This document shows, in pieces, positions 36,833 through 45,746 of a stretch of 64,000 bases of DNA (its first letter is position 1; each line of letters begins with the position of its first letter). A model generated the notes under the pieces. It searched no databases. It saw only the letters and a list, made by a program, of their open reading frames with translations, and was not told where the DNA came from. The stretch comes from JALYGY01 sp963800975 (lineage in GTDB: Bacteria > Actinomycetota > Rubrobacteria > Rubrobacterales > Rubrobacteraceae), in the NCBI GenBank assembly GCA_963800975.1, contig CAWDDB010000014.1, positions 1-64,000 on the forward strand, given 5' to 3'. The position numbers were made by a program, and so were the translations under genes.

Positions 36833-37231
36833 ATGAACGAAGATAAGGGAGCCGAGCCCATAATCGGCCTTGACCATGTAGCCCTCGGCGTCCCCGACGT
36901 CGAGCTGTTCATCGGACACCTCACCGGAACCTTCGGGATGGAAGTCGTGCGCCGCGGCGAGCACCACGAGACCGGGCGGCCCATAGCCTTCGTCAAGGAC
37001 GCGAAGGGGAGCAAGCTGGAGCTGATCGAAGCGGACGTCGAGGCCCCGACGTTCTTGCACGCCGCCTTCGCCGTTCCCGATGCCGAAGCAGCCCACGAAA
37101 GCCTGCTTTCGTCAGGCTTCTCCTCCTCCGGCGACCTCGTGCGCCTGGAGGCCGCGAAGGCGAATACCGCGTTCGAGAAGAGCCCCGAAGGACTGGAAGT
37201 GCAGGTCGTCGCGTTCGACGAAGAGGCCTAG
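36833..37231 (+). CDS. VOC-family protein, methylmalonyl-CoA epimerase-like
   Basis: About 132 residues with one vicinal-oxygen-chelate domain: IIGLDHVALGVPDVELF, then GSKLELIEADV with the metal-binding Glu, and FLHAAFAVPDAEAA. The fold is of the glyoxalase/methylmalonyl-CoA epimerase/dioxygenase superfamily. In-frame ATGs occur at 36824 and 36833; the second is chosen, neither has a strong ribosome site. A specific reaction cannot be assigned. Confidence 0.7.
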   Translation: MNEDKGAEPIIGLDHVALGVPDVELFIGHLTGTFGMEVVRRGEHHETGRPIAFVKDAKGSKLELIEADVEAPTFLHAAFAVPDAEAAHESLLSSGFSSSGDLVRLEAAKANTAFEKSPEGLEVQVVAFDEEA

Positions 37232-37337
37232 CTCAGAGCACCAACTCGCTCGTCTACGCTAGGGCGGCGAAAAAGCATGGATCTCGGTATCGTGCCGCAC
37301 CTGGTGGGACACACAACGAACGGTTCGGAGGTACGTC

Positions 37338-37652
37338 GTGCGTGTCAGTTTCCTCTTCTACGATGAGTGTCCGTCTCACGACCTCGCGCTCGAACGCCTG
37401 CGCGAGGTCATGGCCGAGGAAGGTCTACAAGGAGAGGTCGAGGTTCTCAAAGTCGAGAACGAAGAGCAGGCGCGCCGTTTGCGCTTCGTGGGTTCTCCGA
37501 CAATTCGGGTCGATGGGCAAGACATAGACCCGCCGAGTGGCTCTCGATACGCCCTTGCCTGCCGCGCCTACCGCCTCGAAGACGATCGTATCTCTCCGCT
37601 GCCTTCGAAGGAGATGATCCGGCGCGCTCTAGGTTCACCGGCGAAGATCTGA
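37338..37652 (+). CDS. thioredoxin-fold (glutaredoxin-like) protein
   Basis: 104 residues. FLFYDECPSHDLALERLREV shows a beta strand, a single active-site-like Cys in ECPS, then a helix; GSPTIRVDGQDI carries the cis-Pro loop of thioredoxin folds. Members of this family often lie near mercury or redox genes, but no such gene is seen here. GTG 37338 has GGAGGTACGTC upstream. The next gene is also of thioredoxin fold and follows after 94 bases. Confidence 0.75.
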   Translation: MRVSFLFYDECPSHDLALERLREVMAEEGLQGEVEVLKVENEEQARRLRFVGSPTIRVDGQDIDPPSGSRYALACRAYRLEDDRISPLPSKEMIRRALGSPAKI

Positions 37653-37746
37653 CCCGGTGCATCTCTGACAGCAACGGGCGATGGTAGAACATGTCCGGAG
37701 ATCTTCGAGCGTCTGGCGAGATCATCGCGAGAAAAGGAGCTGCGGC

Positions 37747-38284
37747 ATGACCAATCTGAACCTTGGTGAAAAGGCGGTTTCCTTCGAGCTGCAGGGAGTC
37801 GATGGCGGGCTTCACGCCCTCGAGGACCACGCGGACAAGGAGGCGGTTGCGGTCGTATTCACCTGCAACCATCGTCCCTACGCCCAGGCCTGGGAGGGAC
37901 GCCTGATCCGTATTCAGTCCCGACCCACCGAAGCCCGCGGAGTGCAACTCGTTGCCATCAACGCTAACGACGCCAACAGGTACCCCGACGACAGCTTCCC
38001 CAGGATGAAGGAGCACGCCGAGGAGAGGGGGTTCAACTTCCCCTACCTGCACGACGAATCCCAGGAGGTAGCCCGAGCCTACGGCGCAGAGCGCACCCCC
38101 GAGGTCTTCCTCTTCGACAAGGGCGGCGCCCTACGCTACCACGGCACGGTGGACGACAATTACGACGATCCGTCGGCCGTGAGGAAGCCACTACCTCATC
38201 GACGCCATCGAGGCGGTTCTCGAGGACCAAGAGCCGGCAACCACGGAGACCGCCCCGGTAGGTTGCACCATAAAGTGGAGGTGA
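37747..38284 (+). CDS. thioredoxin-like redoxin (AhpC/TSA type), one frameshift, resolving Cys replaced
   Basis: Redoxin of about 178 residues. AINANDANRYPDDSFPRMKE, FPYLHDESQEVARAYGA and TPEVFLFD are family blocks. The active site reads FTCNHRPYAQAWEGRL, where relatives usually have CNHCPY, so the second Cys is Arg. The frame breaks near 38180; removing one base yields HYLIDAIEAVLEDQEP and the family C-terminus PVGCTIKWR, ending at 38284. ATG 37747 has GAAAAGGAGCTGCGGC upstream. It is convergent with the DCC-family gene. Confidence 0.78.
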
Positions 38285-38318
38285 CCCCCGACAAGGGCGG
38301 CCGCTCCTCGTGTTCTAC

Positions 38319-38810
38319 TCACGGCAGCCCGCCGCGGCGGCGAAGGCGAGGAGGCACCTCCTCTGGTGCTAGTCCGTGGTCTGGCGCAGGCAGACCGGGG
38401 TAGGATAATCCTACTTGAGCGCACTCTTCCGGGTATTGCGAGCAGTGTGGCTCGTCCCCGGGAAGCCGCTGACGGTTCGCGGCGATCCAGTCGTAGGCGA
38501 GGTCCTGTGCGTGACTCATTCCTGGCAAGCCGTAAATTTCAATGGGGAGTCTCGTACCTAGGGCCGCTGCCAGGACGAGGTTGACGGCCCCGGCGCCCGC
38601 GTAGCGTCGGCCCTCCGGCGTCACCGCCCAGGCGACCCTCCTGCACGCTTCTACGGTCAGGCCGGCAGAGGCTGGCACCCCGGGCATCTGGTAAGGCACC
38701 GCGGTTACGCGGCGCTTCCTGTCTAGTTTCTTGATCGCGCGCACGGACCACGTGCAGACGCCGCAGTCACCGTCGAAAACCAGCGTGACTTGCTCGGGTA
38801 CGTTTGTCAT
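38319..38810 (-). CDS. DCC-family (DUF393) thiol-disulfide oxidoreductase-like protein
   Basis: About 163 residues with the N-terminal signature LVFDGDCGVCTWSVRAI, giving the DxxCxxC motif of the DCC/DUF393 family. The rest (WAVTPEGRRYAGAGAVNLV, GLPGMSHAQDLAYDWIAANR) matches the single-domain form. The last 35 residues look less like protein, and the true end may be near 38420. ATG 38810 is the natural start. It is downstream of the sigma-factor gene on the same strand. Function is unproven in this family. Confidence 0.72.
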   Translation of the reverse strand: MTNVPEQVTLVFDGDCGVCTWSVRAIKKLDRKRRVTAVPYQMPGVPASAGLTVEACRRVAWAVTPEGRRYAGAGAVNLVLAAALGTRLPIEIYGLPGMSHAQDLAYDWIAANRQRLPGDEPHCSQYPEECAQVGLSYPGLPAPDHGLAPEEVPPRLRRRGGLP

Positions 38811-38996
38811 GGTCTTAGCCCCCAAGCCGCCCGGTTGCCATACCCGAGCCTATCCGCCTGCGGTCGGCTAACGAGATGGATCTCTCGACTTTCCCGACTC
38901 GCGCCGAAGACCGGCATCGTCTCGTGCTCGCCCGAAGCCGGAGCCTGGATAAGTTGGCGCGCAGCTCGTTCCTCAACTTGTCCATCATCCGGGATT

Positions 38997-39924
38997 CTAG
39001 ATCCCACGCACTCCGGCCAGCTTCTTGGGGTTTGCCACCAGGCGGATGGTCTGCACCAGGCCGTCTGACACGTCCAGGACGAGCGCCGAGATCGGCTGAT
39101 CTCCGGCGGTGATCACGACCCCCGTCTCGCCGTTGACCTGCGCCAGGCGCACACTCATCCCGCCCGATGGCTAAGATCCGACCGACCGCAAGAACCGGGC
39201 CGTCTGCTCCTCGCCAACTATAGCGACGAGGAAACGGGCCACCTTCTCCGCACCCAGGACGGGGCGCCGGGGCGCCAGAGCCTTTCCGCCGCCGTCGGCC
39301 ACGAGCGTCACGCCGGGTGAGAGGACCTTCATTAGCGCTTGGAGATCCCCGTTCGAGGCCGCTTCGAGGAAACGCTCTGTCGCCCGGCGTTGCTCGGACC
39401 GGTCGGCCTCGAATCGGGTCCGGCGCTCGCGACGTGCTCGCGGGCGCGCGTGGGGAGCTGGCTGACCGCCGCCTCCTTGCGCCCGAGCCGTCCGCGATCT
39501 CGGCGTGGGGCATCCCAAACACCTCGCTGAGCACGAACACCGCCCGCTCCAACGGCGAGAGCGTCTCCAGCACCACCAGCATCGCCATGGAGACAGATTC
39601 GGCCATCGCCGCGTCCTCGGCGGGGTCTTGCCTGGTGAGGACGGGCTCGGGCAACCAGGGGCCCACGTAGGACTCGCGGCGGGCCTTCGCCCGGCGCAGT
39701 CGGTCTATCGCCAGTCGCGTCGTGACCCGCACCAGGAAGGCGCGCGGGTCGGCCACCTCCGAGTACTCCACGTTCGACCAGCGCAGCCACGCTTCCTGCA
39801 CCACGTCCTCGGCGTCTGTGACGCTGCCCAGGATGCGGTAAGCGACCGCGACCAACAGGCCCCTGTGCTCGTCGAAGTCGCGGACCGCTTCCGACCAGCC
39901 CGCGTCCTGCGTACGATCGGTCAC
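38997..39924 (-). pseudogene. sigJ: ECF sigma factor of the SigJ (ECF41) type, broken
   Basis: From GTG 39924 with GAGAGGAGGCAGG upstream: an intact sigma region 2 (HRGLLVAVAYRILGSVTDAED then VVQEAWLRW) and region 4 start (TLSPLERAVFVLSEVFGMPHAEIA). Then LGRKEAAVSQL in a second phase and RTRFEADRSEQRRATERFLEAA in a third; the latter begins the SnoaL-like C-terminal domain typical of SigJ. A TAG at 39171 interrupts it, after which the same frame resumes as MSVRLAQVNGETGVV to a stop at 38997. Two single-base changes and one stop are needed. ECF41 genes often sit beside the flavin or COE-type oxidoreductase they control, and a flavoprotein gene is next door. Confidence 0.75.
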
Positions 39925-40182
39925 CCTGCCTCCTCTCGATGCGGAACGACCGCCAACCCGCGGCCGCACCATCTCGCTCCGATTGCTACCTTAAAGACGC
40001 GCCATCCACCGCATCCGTGACATCGCCCGCCGCGAGCCAACCCTTCCCGCCAACCCGGTATCGTCTTGTATCTGCCTCGTCCATCCTCCAGGTTATCGGT
40101 CGTGCTCGCTGCCCCCCAGCCGGTGCGCTCGAGCGCCCACGATGCCGGCCATGCGGCGTGGCGCGTTCTGGAGCGCCGGTGC

Positions 40183-41634
40183 TCACGCCTGTGCGCGGCC
40201 TCCCGGCACGCGACCTGGGATCGACTGGTGGAAGCGGAGGACTTTTTCGGGATCGTACTTTCTGTTGACGCCTACCAGGCGATCCAGGTTGCTCCCGTAG
40301 TAGGCGCGTGCCCAGTCAGCCAGATCGGGGTCGGGGAAGGTCTGGTAGACGCTCCCCGCGCCCCACCGGCGCACCAGACCCCAGGACCGCTCCAGCCAGC
40401 GCCGCGCGGCCTGCCTTTCCGCGCTGGGCGCCTCAGGATCTATCTCGACCGCTTGTTGGAGCAGGACGAGCTCGTTCCGATGCACGAAGGCTGTGGCATC
40501 CGGGCGCACACGGTTGTAAGCCCCGCCCCACGGTGTGAAGTCTAGCTCGCGCGACTGGCCGGCAACCCGTCCCTTGACGAAGTGCTCCACCAGCGCCTCG
40601 ACGGATTCCCTGGGCAGCGTCCGACGGAAGAACTCCGACTTGCTGTAGGAGTGTCCTCGCGGCTCGTCTTCCGAGGTCTCCCCGAGACTATCGCCCTCTC
40701 CCGCCATCGCGTCGCCGAGCTCTGCCAGGTAACGCTTCGTCCCCCGGTAGGACATGCGCCTGCGGAACTCCGACGCCGGGTCCGCGCCGACCCGGGCGAC
40801 CAGCTCGTCTAGCTGCTCCGCGGCGTCTGACTCGGTGCCAAGCATGGCGCCAAGGATGTTGGCCACGGGTGGTCTCTCGGCGTCCACCGAGGCGGTCATG
40901 AGCAAACTGGCGGCCAGCTCTTCTGGTGCGGCCGGCGCCCAACTCTGCCAGGCTTCGACAACCGCCGCCGCGCGGGCGTGTGGCCAGGGGAGGTGGAAGA
41001 CCGTCGCGGTCGGTGCGGGGACGGTCTTGAACACGAGGGACGTGACCACGCCGAAGTTGCCGCCGCCGGCGCCGCGAAGTGCCCAGAACAGGTCACCGTG
41101 GTGGTTCTCGCCGCACCCGGCGATGCGACCGTCCGCGAGGACCACCTGCGCCCCGAGGAGGTGATCCGAAGTCAGCCCGTGCTTGCGGCCCAGGATTCCT
41201 AGACCGCCGCCAAGCGTCAGGCCAGAGATCCCGACCGAGGGACCGCAACCGGCCGGGATGGTGAGGCCGTGCCCGTCCAGTGCGTCGTACAACCCACCGA
41301 GGGGCGCTCCGGCGCCGACCGTCGCGACGCCGCCCGAGACAGACACCGAGCGCATCGGGGAGACCTCCAAGACGATCTCACCGGTCGAGGAGCGTCCGGC
41401 GAAGCAGTGTCCCCCGCTCCGGGGCGATGTGCGCCATCCGTACCGCCTCGCGAAAAGTATCGTCTCGGAGATGTCCTCGGGGGTACCGCACATCACGACG
41501 GCCTGCGGGTGTACATCGTTAAAGCGGGCGATGGCCGGCTTGCGTACCTCCTCGTATTCGGGCGATCCGAAAACGATGATGTCGCCCGAGGTTTCACTTC
41601 GCAGGGCGTCCCAATCGGGGATCGAATGAGTCAC
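40183..41634 (-). CDS. FAD-binding oxidoreductase with BBE domain
   Basis: 483 residues in the berberine-bridge-enzyme-like group of VAO flavoproteins. RSGGHCFAG near residue 73 has the His that binds FAD; GCGPSVGISGLTLGGGLG near 130 supplies the Cys-containing loop. The C-terminal BBE motif is present as YYGSNLDRLVGVNRKYDPEKVL. GTG 41634 has GGGAGAAAG upstream and removes a doubtful 14-residue N-terminal piece. It lies 258 bases upstream of the broken sigJ, on the same strand. Substrate unknown; relatives oxidise alcohols, sugars or alkaloid-like amines. Confidence 0.88.
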   Translation of the reverse strand: MTHSIPDWDALRSETSGDIIVFGSPEYEEVRKPAIARFNDVHPQAVVMCGTPEDISETILFARRYGWRTSPRSGGHCFAGRSSTGEIVLEVSPMRSVSVSGGVATVGAGAPLGGLYDALDGHGLTIPAGCGPSVGISGLTLGGGLGILGRKHGLTSDHLLGAQVVLADGRIAGCGENHHGDLFWALRGAGGGNFGVVTSLVFKTVPAPTATVFHLPWPHARAAAVVEAWQSWAPAAPEELAASLLMTASVDAERPPVANILGAMLGTESDAAEQLDELVARVGADPASEFRRRMSYRGTKRYLAELGDAMAGEGDSLGETSEDEPRGHSYSKSEFFRRTLPRESVEALVEHFVKGRVAGQSRELDFTPWGGAYNRVRPDATAFVHRNELVLLQQAVEIDPEAPSAERQAARRWLERSWGLVRRWGAGSVYQTFPDPDLADWARAYYGSNLDRLVGVNRKYDPEKVLRFHQSIPGRVPGGRAQA

Positions 41635-41775
41635 GTATCTTTCTCCCAAACTCGCGCCTTCCCTCGAATACCGCAACTATCTGGACCGCAGCGGCCGTTC
41701 GCAAACGAACCTGAGGTCGTTGTCGGTGTCAACGGAACTCGGAGCCCCACGGCGTGCCCGTACGCCTGCGTAACA

Positions 41776-42192
41776 TTACCCGACGACACGGCGAGGCCCA
41801 CCGACCTGCGCGGCGGTTCCAGAACGTTCGCGTCGCGCGACCAGGATCATCATCACGGCCTGGGGCAAGACTATCCAGAAGCCGGAGACCGGCATCAGGA
41901 CGATAGTGCACACGCTGAGCATCAGCAGCGCCCACCCGAGGAACGCTGGTAGCGTCCCCGTCCGGTTTTGCGTCTAGTGGATCAGGACGCCCAGGATTAC
42001 GGCCATCAGCCCGAACGCCAGGTGCCAGAAGGCGGTCTCCCGATCGAAGGTCGCGTACGCAACGCTCGGGTCGACCGCGTTGAAGAAACCGTCCCGCGCG
42101 ATGGCGGCTAGCTGTCTCGAATGGACTACGAAGACGTACAGCACGTCCAGCGCCCCCGTCGCCACCAACAGCGGACCACACAGCCTACGCAT
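41776..42192 (-). pseudogene. DUF6463-like membrane protein interrupted by one TAG
   Basis: Hydrophobic protein of about 138 codons. The first 72 (MRRLCGPLLVATGALDVLYV, HLAFGLMAVILGVLIH) end at TAG 41974-41976; the same frame continues as TQNRTGTLPAFLGWALLMLSV and VSGFWIVLPQAVMMILVA to TAA at 41776. The expected residue at the stop is Trp (TGG), so one G-to-A change explains it. Four membrane segments in total. It is divergent from a TetR gene, with a palindromic operator between them, so it is probably the regulated target. Confidence 0.65.
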
Positions 42193-42210
42193 CGCGCCTC
42201 CCGGATGCCG

Positions 42211-42234
42211 CTACCATACACTAGTGTATGGTAG
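42211..42234. promoter_or_regulatory. TetR operator 1 (24-bp perfect palindrome)
   Basis: CTACCATACA, centre CTAG, then the exact complement. It lies between the divergent tetR and DUF6463 genes, 18 bases upstream of the latter's start codon, and would control both promoters. Confidence 0.75.
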
Positions 42235-42255
42235 CAATCCGCAGCTGTCGCGTCA

Positions 42256-42269
42256 ATACACGTCTGTAT
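42256..42269. promoter_or_regulatory. TetR operator 2
   Basis: ATACACGTCTGTAT repeats the core ATACA-N4-TGTAT of operator 1, with centres 40 bases apart, 16 bases before the tetR start codon. Confidence 0.6.
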
Positions 42270-42284
42270 GGTAAAAACCGACCC

Positions 42285-42926
42285 ATGAGGCAAGCGGGAT
42301 CGGCACGGAGGTCTGGAAGGCTGACGGCGGGTGACTGGGTCGACGCTGCGTATTCGGCTATGGCCGAGGATGGCGTCGGTTCGGTCGCCGTCGAGCCGCT
42401 GGCCCGACGGCTTGGCGTGACCAGGGGTAGTTTCTACTGGCACTTCAAGGATCGAAGGGCGCTCCTCGAGGCGGCTCTGGGGCGTTGGGAGAGAGAGTCC
42501 ACTGAGGCGGTGATCTCGGCCACGCGTTCGATCTCCGACCCTCTGGAGAGGTTCGTGCGGCTGGCCGAGGAGGCCTTCGGCGAGGTCCCCCGGGACAACG
42601 CGTCGGGAGGCGAAGTCTTCCGCGTACGCGCCTTCGAGCTCGCGGTCTCCGACGCCGCGGACGATCCCGTCGTGCGCCCTTTCCTGCGGCGGGTGACCGA
42701 GCGCCGGATCGGGTACATAGAAGAATGCTACGGCGCCATGGGTTTGCCGGCGGAGGAGGCGGGCCACAGGGCGCTTATGGCCTACGCGGCCTACGCGGGT
42801 ACCGTGCGGCTCTTTAGGGACCTCCCGGATCGGGTGCCGCGCGGGGAAGATTACCTGGCTTACCGGCGACACTTTATCGATGCGCTCGTGCCAGGTGCCG
42901 ATACGGGCGGCAATGTAGCGCGGTGA
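42285..42926 (+). CDS. TetR-family transcriptional regulator
   Basis: 213 residues. The N-terminal helix-turn-helix covers about residues 12-60, with VEPLARRLGVTRGSFYWHFKD as the recognition part (the block LGVTRGSFYWHF is a TetR signature). The C-terminal effector-binding part is helical, with DYLAYRRHFIDAL near the end. ATG 42285 is chosen; the frame is open to 42228 but that part overlaps the operators. Two operators sharing ATACA-N4-TGTAT lie directly upstream, so autoregulation is likely, together with control of the divergent membrane protein. Confidence 0.88.
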   Translation: MRQAGSARRSGRLTAGDWVDAAYSAMAEDGVGSVAVEPLARRLGVTRGSFYWHFKDRRALLEAALGRWERESTEAVISATRSISDPLERFVRLAEEAFGEVPRDNASGGEVFRVRAFELAVSDAADDPVVRPFLRRVTERRIGYIEECYGAMGLPAEEAGHRALMAYAAYAGTVRLFRDLPDRVPRGEDYLAYRRHFIDALVPGADTGGNVAR

Positions 42927-42992
42927 GCTATCGTCGGCGGCCGCGACCCTAGGGTGACCTCTCGGTCCGGGCAGGGAATCCGGGGGAGCGGT

Positions 42993-43391
42993 TCAGTTCT
43001 CACGCACGACCCTCGACAACCACCAGGCTATGACTGGCGGAACGACCAACTCGATCGCTAACAGCACCAAGATCGGGGGAGGTGGGACCCCGTAGATCGC
43101 GACGGACACGAGGCGCGCAACCCCGGCGGCAAAGAAAACCCACAACAGGCACCGCAGGACGGTCGCGTGTTTTCGGAGGTCGGAAGCGCAGAGAAGCAGC
43201 AAGACGCCATTTAGGGTGAAAGCCACGCCATAAAAACGGCTCTGACTGTCCAGGGCCGGGTCTGCGATTGCCTCAGCAGGAAGGGCGGCGCCCAACATGA
43301 CGTCGGCTCTCACGCCGAGCGCCAAATGGAACGCGCCGACGAGGAAAACGACGATCGCAAGGAGCCACAGGACAAGCGCCAGAGATTGCAT
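42993..43391 (-). CDS. DUF4345-like membrane protein
   Basis: 132 residues with four membrane segments (about 3-25, 50-68, 73-95, 105-128). The loop FHLALGVRADVMLG and the segment SRFYGVAFTLNGVLLL match the DUF4345 pattern as I know it. ATG 43391 has AGGAGG 3-8 bases upstream; an in-frame TTG at 43409 is less likely. Function unknown. It lies between the TetR gene and the flavin oxidoreductase without evident coupling. Confidence 0.7.
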   Translation of the reverse strand: MQSLALVLWLLAIVVFLVGAFHLALGVRADVMLGAALPAEAIADPALDSQSRFYGVAFTLNGVLLLLCASDLRKHATVLRCLLWVFFAAGVARLVSVAIYGVPPPPILVLLAIELVVPPVIAWWLSRVVREN

Positions 43392-43471
43392 GTTCCTCCT
43401 ATTGAGCAAACCGGTAGTTGCACTTCATGGACTGGTCTTGCCCATACGACGAGGCCTTCGGCCTGGGGCCG

Positions 43472-44801
43472 CTAGCGGACGGAACCGGCGGCCACCTCCC
43501 TCCGCGCCGACGGATCGTCTTCCAGCACCAACCGAGCGGCGCTCCGGGCGCTGGCCGCGCTGGCGTCCACCAGGAAGCCCTCCGGTCCGACCCAGTCCCC
43601 CGCGAGATAGAGGTTCTCCAGGCCCGGCACCCGGGGACCGGGACGGCCCGCGAAGCCGCCCCCAGCGGCGGTCGGCAGCGCGCCCACGGCTTCGATGCGC
43701 GCCAGGTACTGGCGATCGACCAGGACGTCGCGCCAGCCCGGCTGGGCCGCGTCGAGCAGGCCCTCGAGGTCGCGCTCGTCCGCGCGCTGGTCCCCGGAGT
43801 TTCGCGGATCGAGCTGCTTGAAAGTGTAGACGAGGGCGGCTCCTTCGGGGGCGACGCGCGAGTAGACGAGACTGGGCGGTCATGAAACGCGGGCCGTCCA
43901 GATCCTGGACTACGGGAATGTCCGGCGAGGGCAGGCGACCGAGAGCGACATCCAGGCAAGCCACCCTACCAGGAACCAGCCCGTCTACGGCCCGCCGCAA
44001 GGACGGATGCTCTCCGCCGGCCACCAGCTTCGAGGCGTCGCGGGGACCCGTCGCGAGGACGACGGCGGACGCCCGCACCACGCTCCCGTCACGCAGGCGC
44101 ACCCCCCGCGCCCGACCGTTGCCGACCTCGACGGCCTCCACGCGGGCGTCGCCGACGACGCGCGCCCCGGCACGTACGGCGACATCCCGCAGTCCATGAA
44201 TGAGGGTCTGCCAGCCGCCGTCGATGTAGTGGACGGGGTGCTTGAGCGCGCGCTGGAACTTGTCCACAAAGACCTCCGCGCTTACCAGGTCGAGCGCGGA
44301 GGTGTAGACAAGGGGGTATGCGATGGAGTCCATCAGCCGGCGCAGACGCGGACGCCGGATCTTCCCATCCAGCCAATCGCGCAGGCTTGTCCCGGACAGC
44401 TCGCGCGGGCTGGTCCTCCCAAGCGCGGCGAAAAACCGAACGAGCGCGAGCTTGTCCCCCGCTCCGAGCAGGTCGGTGCTCAAGAACCGGGAGGGGCTGC
44501 TCGGGAAGGGACGCAACTCGCCCCCGTCCAACACGAATACGTCGTTCGGTGTGCCGTGACCGTAACGGACGCCCAGCTCCTCGAAGATCCGAGAGGCCGC
44601 TCCGCCAGTGTAGAGGGCGTGTATCCCGCGGTTGAACAGGAAGCCTCCGGACTCCCTGGTGACCGCGCGACCGCCGAGGGCCGGCGCCTTCTCGAAGAGG
44701 GTAACCTCCGCGCCTGCTCGGGCGAGGAAGCAGGCGGCGGTGAGGCCCGCCATCCCGCCCCCCACCACCGCCACATCCGTCTGCGCGAGTTTCGGATCCA
44801 T
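43472..44801 (-). CDS. NAD(P)/FAD-dependent amine-oxidase-like protein (phytoene dehydrogenase/protoporphyrinogen oxidase type), one frameshift
   Basis: Flavoprotein of about 443 residues. The N-terminal dinucleotide motif is VAVVGGGMAGLTAACFLARA with FEKAPALGGRA after it. Middle part includes YIDGGWQTLIHGL, typical of amine-oxidase/desaturase relatives. The frame shifts near 43875; removing one base continues as VAPEGAALVYTFKQLDP, and the C-terminal FAD motif is NLYLAGDWVGPEGFLVDAS. ATG 44801 has AAAGGAG 9 bases upstream. Substrate unknown; carotenoid or porphyrin oxidation are both possible, but no carotenoid gene is near. Confidence 0.83.
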
Positions 44802-44943
44802 CCCTGCGCGCTCCTTTCGCTCCATGGATGGAGCTTCAGCCACGTTGCACCATTACGCCTGCCCGCAAGACGCTCCGCACGTACCGGAGCGTGACACCCG
44901 GACGAGGCGCAAGGGTTCGGGTAAGCGGCATCGGCGTGCCTAG

Positions 44944-45456
44944 TCATCGAGGCCACGAGCAGGTGCATCCTCCGGGCGACGAGATTACGCACGGCCCGCA
45001 CACTCGGCGTCTGACGCAACAGGAGACCGCCCCGCGCAAGATCTCGGGATAGGCCGGGTGGGCCAGCGTGAGACGGCAGGCGTCCTCGACGCGGAACCAC
45101 AAGACCTCAGAGTGCTCTTCGGGCGAGCGGTTGCCCGGCACGCCGGTCCAGGCGGTAACGACAAAGAGACGCAGAACAACGGACCCGAGCCCACCGGCAA
45201 CGAGTTCCCGGAAGTCACCGAGCAAACGCCACTTCGTCGGGGTCACGCCCGCCTCCTCCTGGAGCTCACGGATCAGGGCTTGCTCCGTGGTCTCTCCCGG
45301 CTCGAGATGTCCCCCGAGCACGTCCCAGGCCCCTGGGTAGAACGCGCGGCTTGTCTCCCTCTTACCTAGCAATACGAGAGGCGGGCCCTCGCGCCCGCGG
45401 TTCTGGGCACGGACCAGCACGGCGCCCACGCAGACCCGCTCTTCCGGCTCCTCCAT
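44944..45456 (-). CDS. Nudix hydrolase
   Basis: 170 residues with a complete Nudix box from GHLEPGET to RELQEEAGV (about residues 48-70), spacing exactly as in the consensus. It hydrolyses a nucleoside diphosphate linked to another group. The last 25 residues are Cys- and Arg-rich and look less like the fold, so the C-terminus may be affected by a shift. ATG 45456 is the natural start. Its start lies 26 bases after the end of the small gene at 45483, same strand. Confidence 0.85.
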   Translation of the reverse strand: MEEPEERVCVGAVLVRAQNRGREGPPLVLLGKRETSRAFYPGAWDVLGGHLEPGETTEQALIRELQEEAGVTPTKWRLLGDFRELVAGGLGSVVLRLFVVTAWTGVPGNRSPEEHSEVLWFRVEDACRLTLAHPAYPEILRGAVSCCVRRRVCGPCVISSPGGCTCSWPR

Positions 45457-45482
45457 CCGTGTCTACGCTTCGCCGACGTGCC

Positions 45483-45704
45483 TTACAACCGGCCCCTCGC
45501 TTCCAGCCTCTCCCAGACGACCCGCCAGGTCTCCTCCCGCTCGGCGGCCACCGCCAGCTCGAAGAGCCCGCGCGCCATGCGGGCGCGCAGCGAGGACCTG
45601 CGTCTGGGCGGGAGGACGGTCCCCTCGCGCTCGGAGATCCGCCTGGCGAGGTCCTGCCCGCGCAGGCTCCGGTCCTCCATAACGTAGTGCCAACTTCCGT
45701 TCAT
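45483..45704 (-). CDS. small basic helical protein, unknown
   Basis: 73 residues from ATG 45704, which has GGGAGGCTGAAG upstream. Arg-rich helices (SLRARMARGLFELAVAAE, TWRVVWERLEARGRL) dominate. It lies between the NmrA-like gene and the Nudix gene on the same strand, with gaps of 42 and 26 bases, so the three may be an operon. I do not recognise the family. Confidence 0.55.
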   Translation of the reverse strand: MNGSWHYVMEDRSLRGQDLARRISEREGTVLPPRRRSSLRARMARGLFELAVAAEREETWRVVWERLEARGRL

Positions 45705-45746
45705 CTTCAGCCTCCCTCTCGTCTCCGTACGGGTAACCCGCACCGA

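Noticed and set aside
39171..41976. Idea that TAG is recoded as a sense codon in this organism
   Set aside because: Many intact genes in the window are expected to end at TAG (for example hyuB and ptsI end with TAG), so the two internal TAGs are better explained by error or decay.
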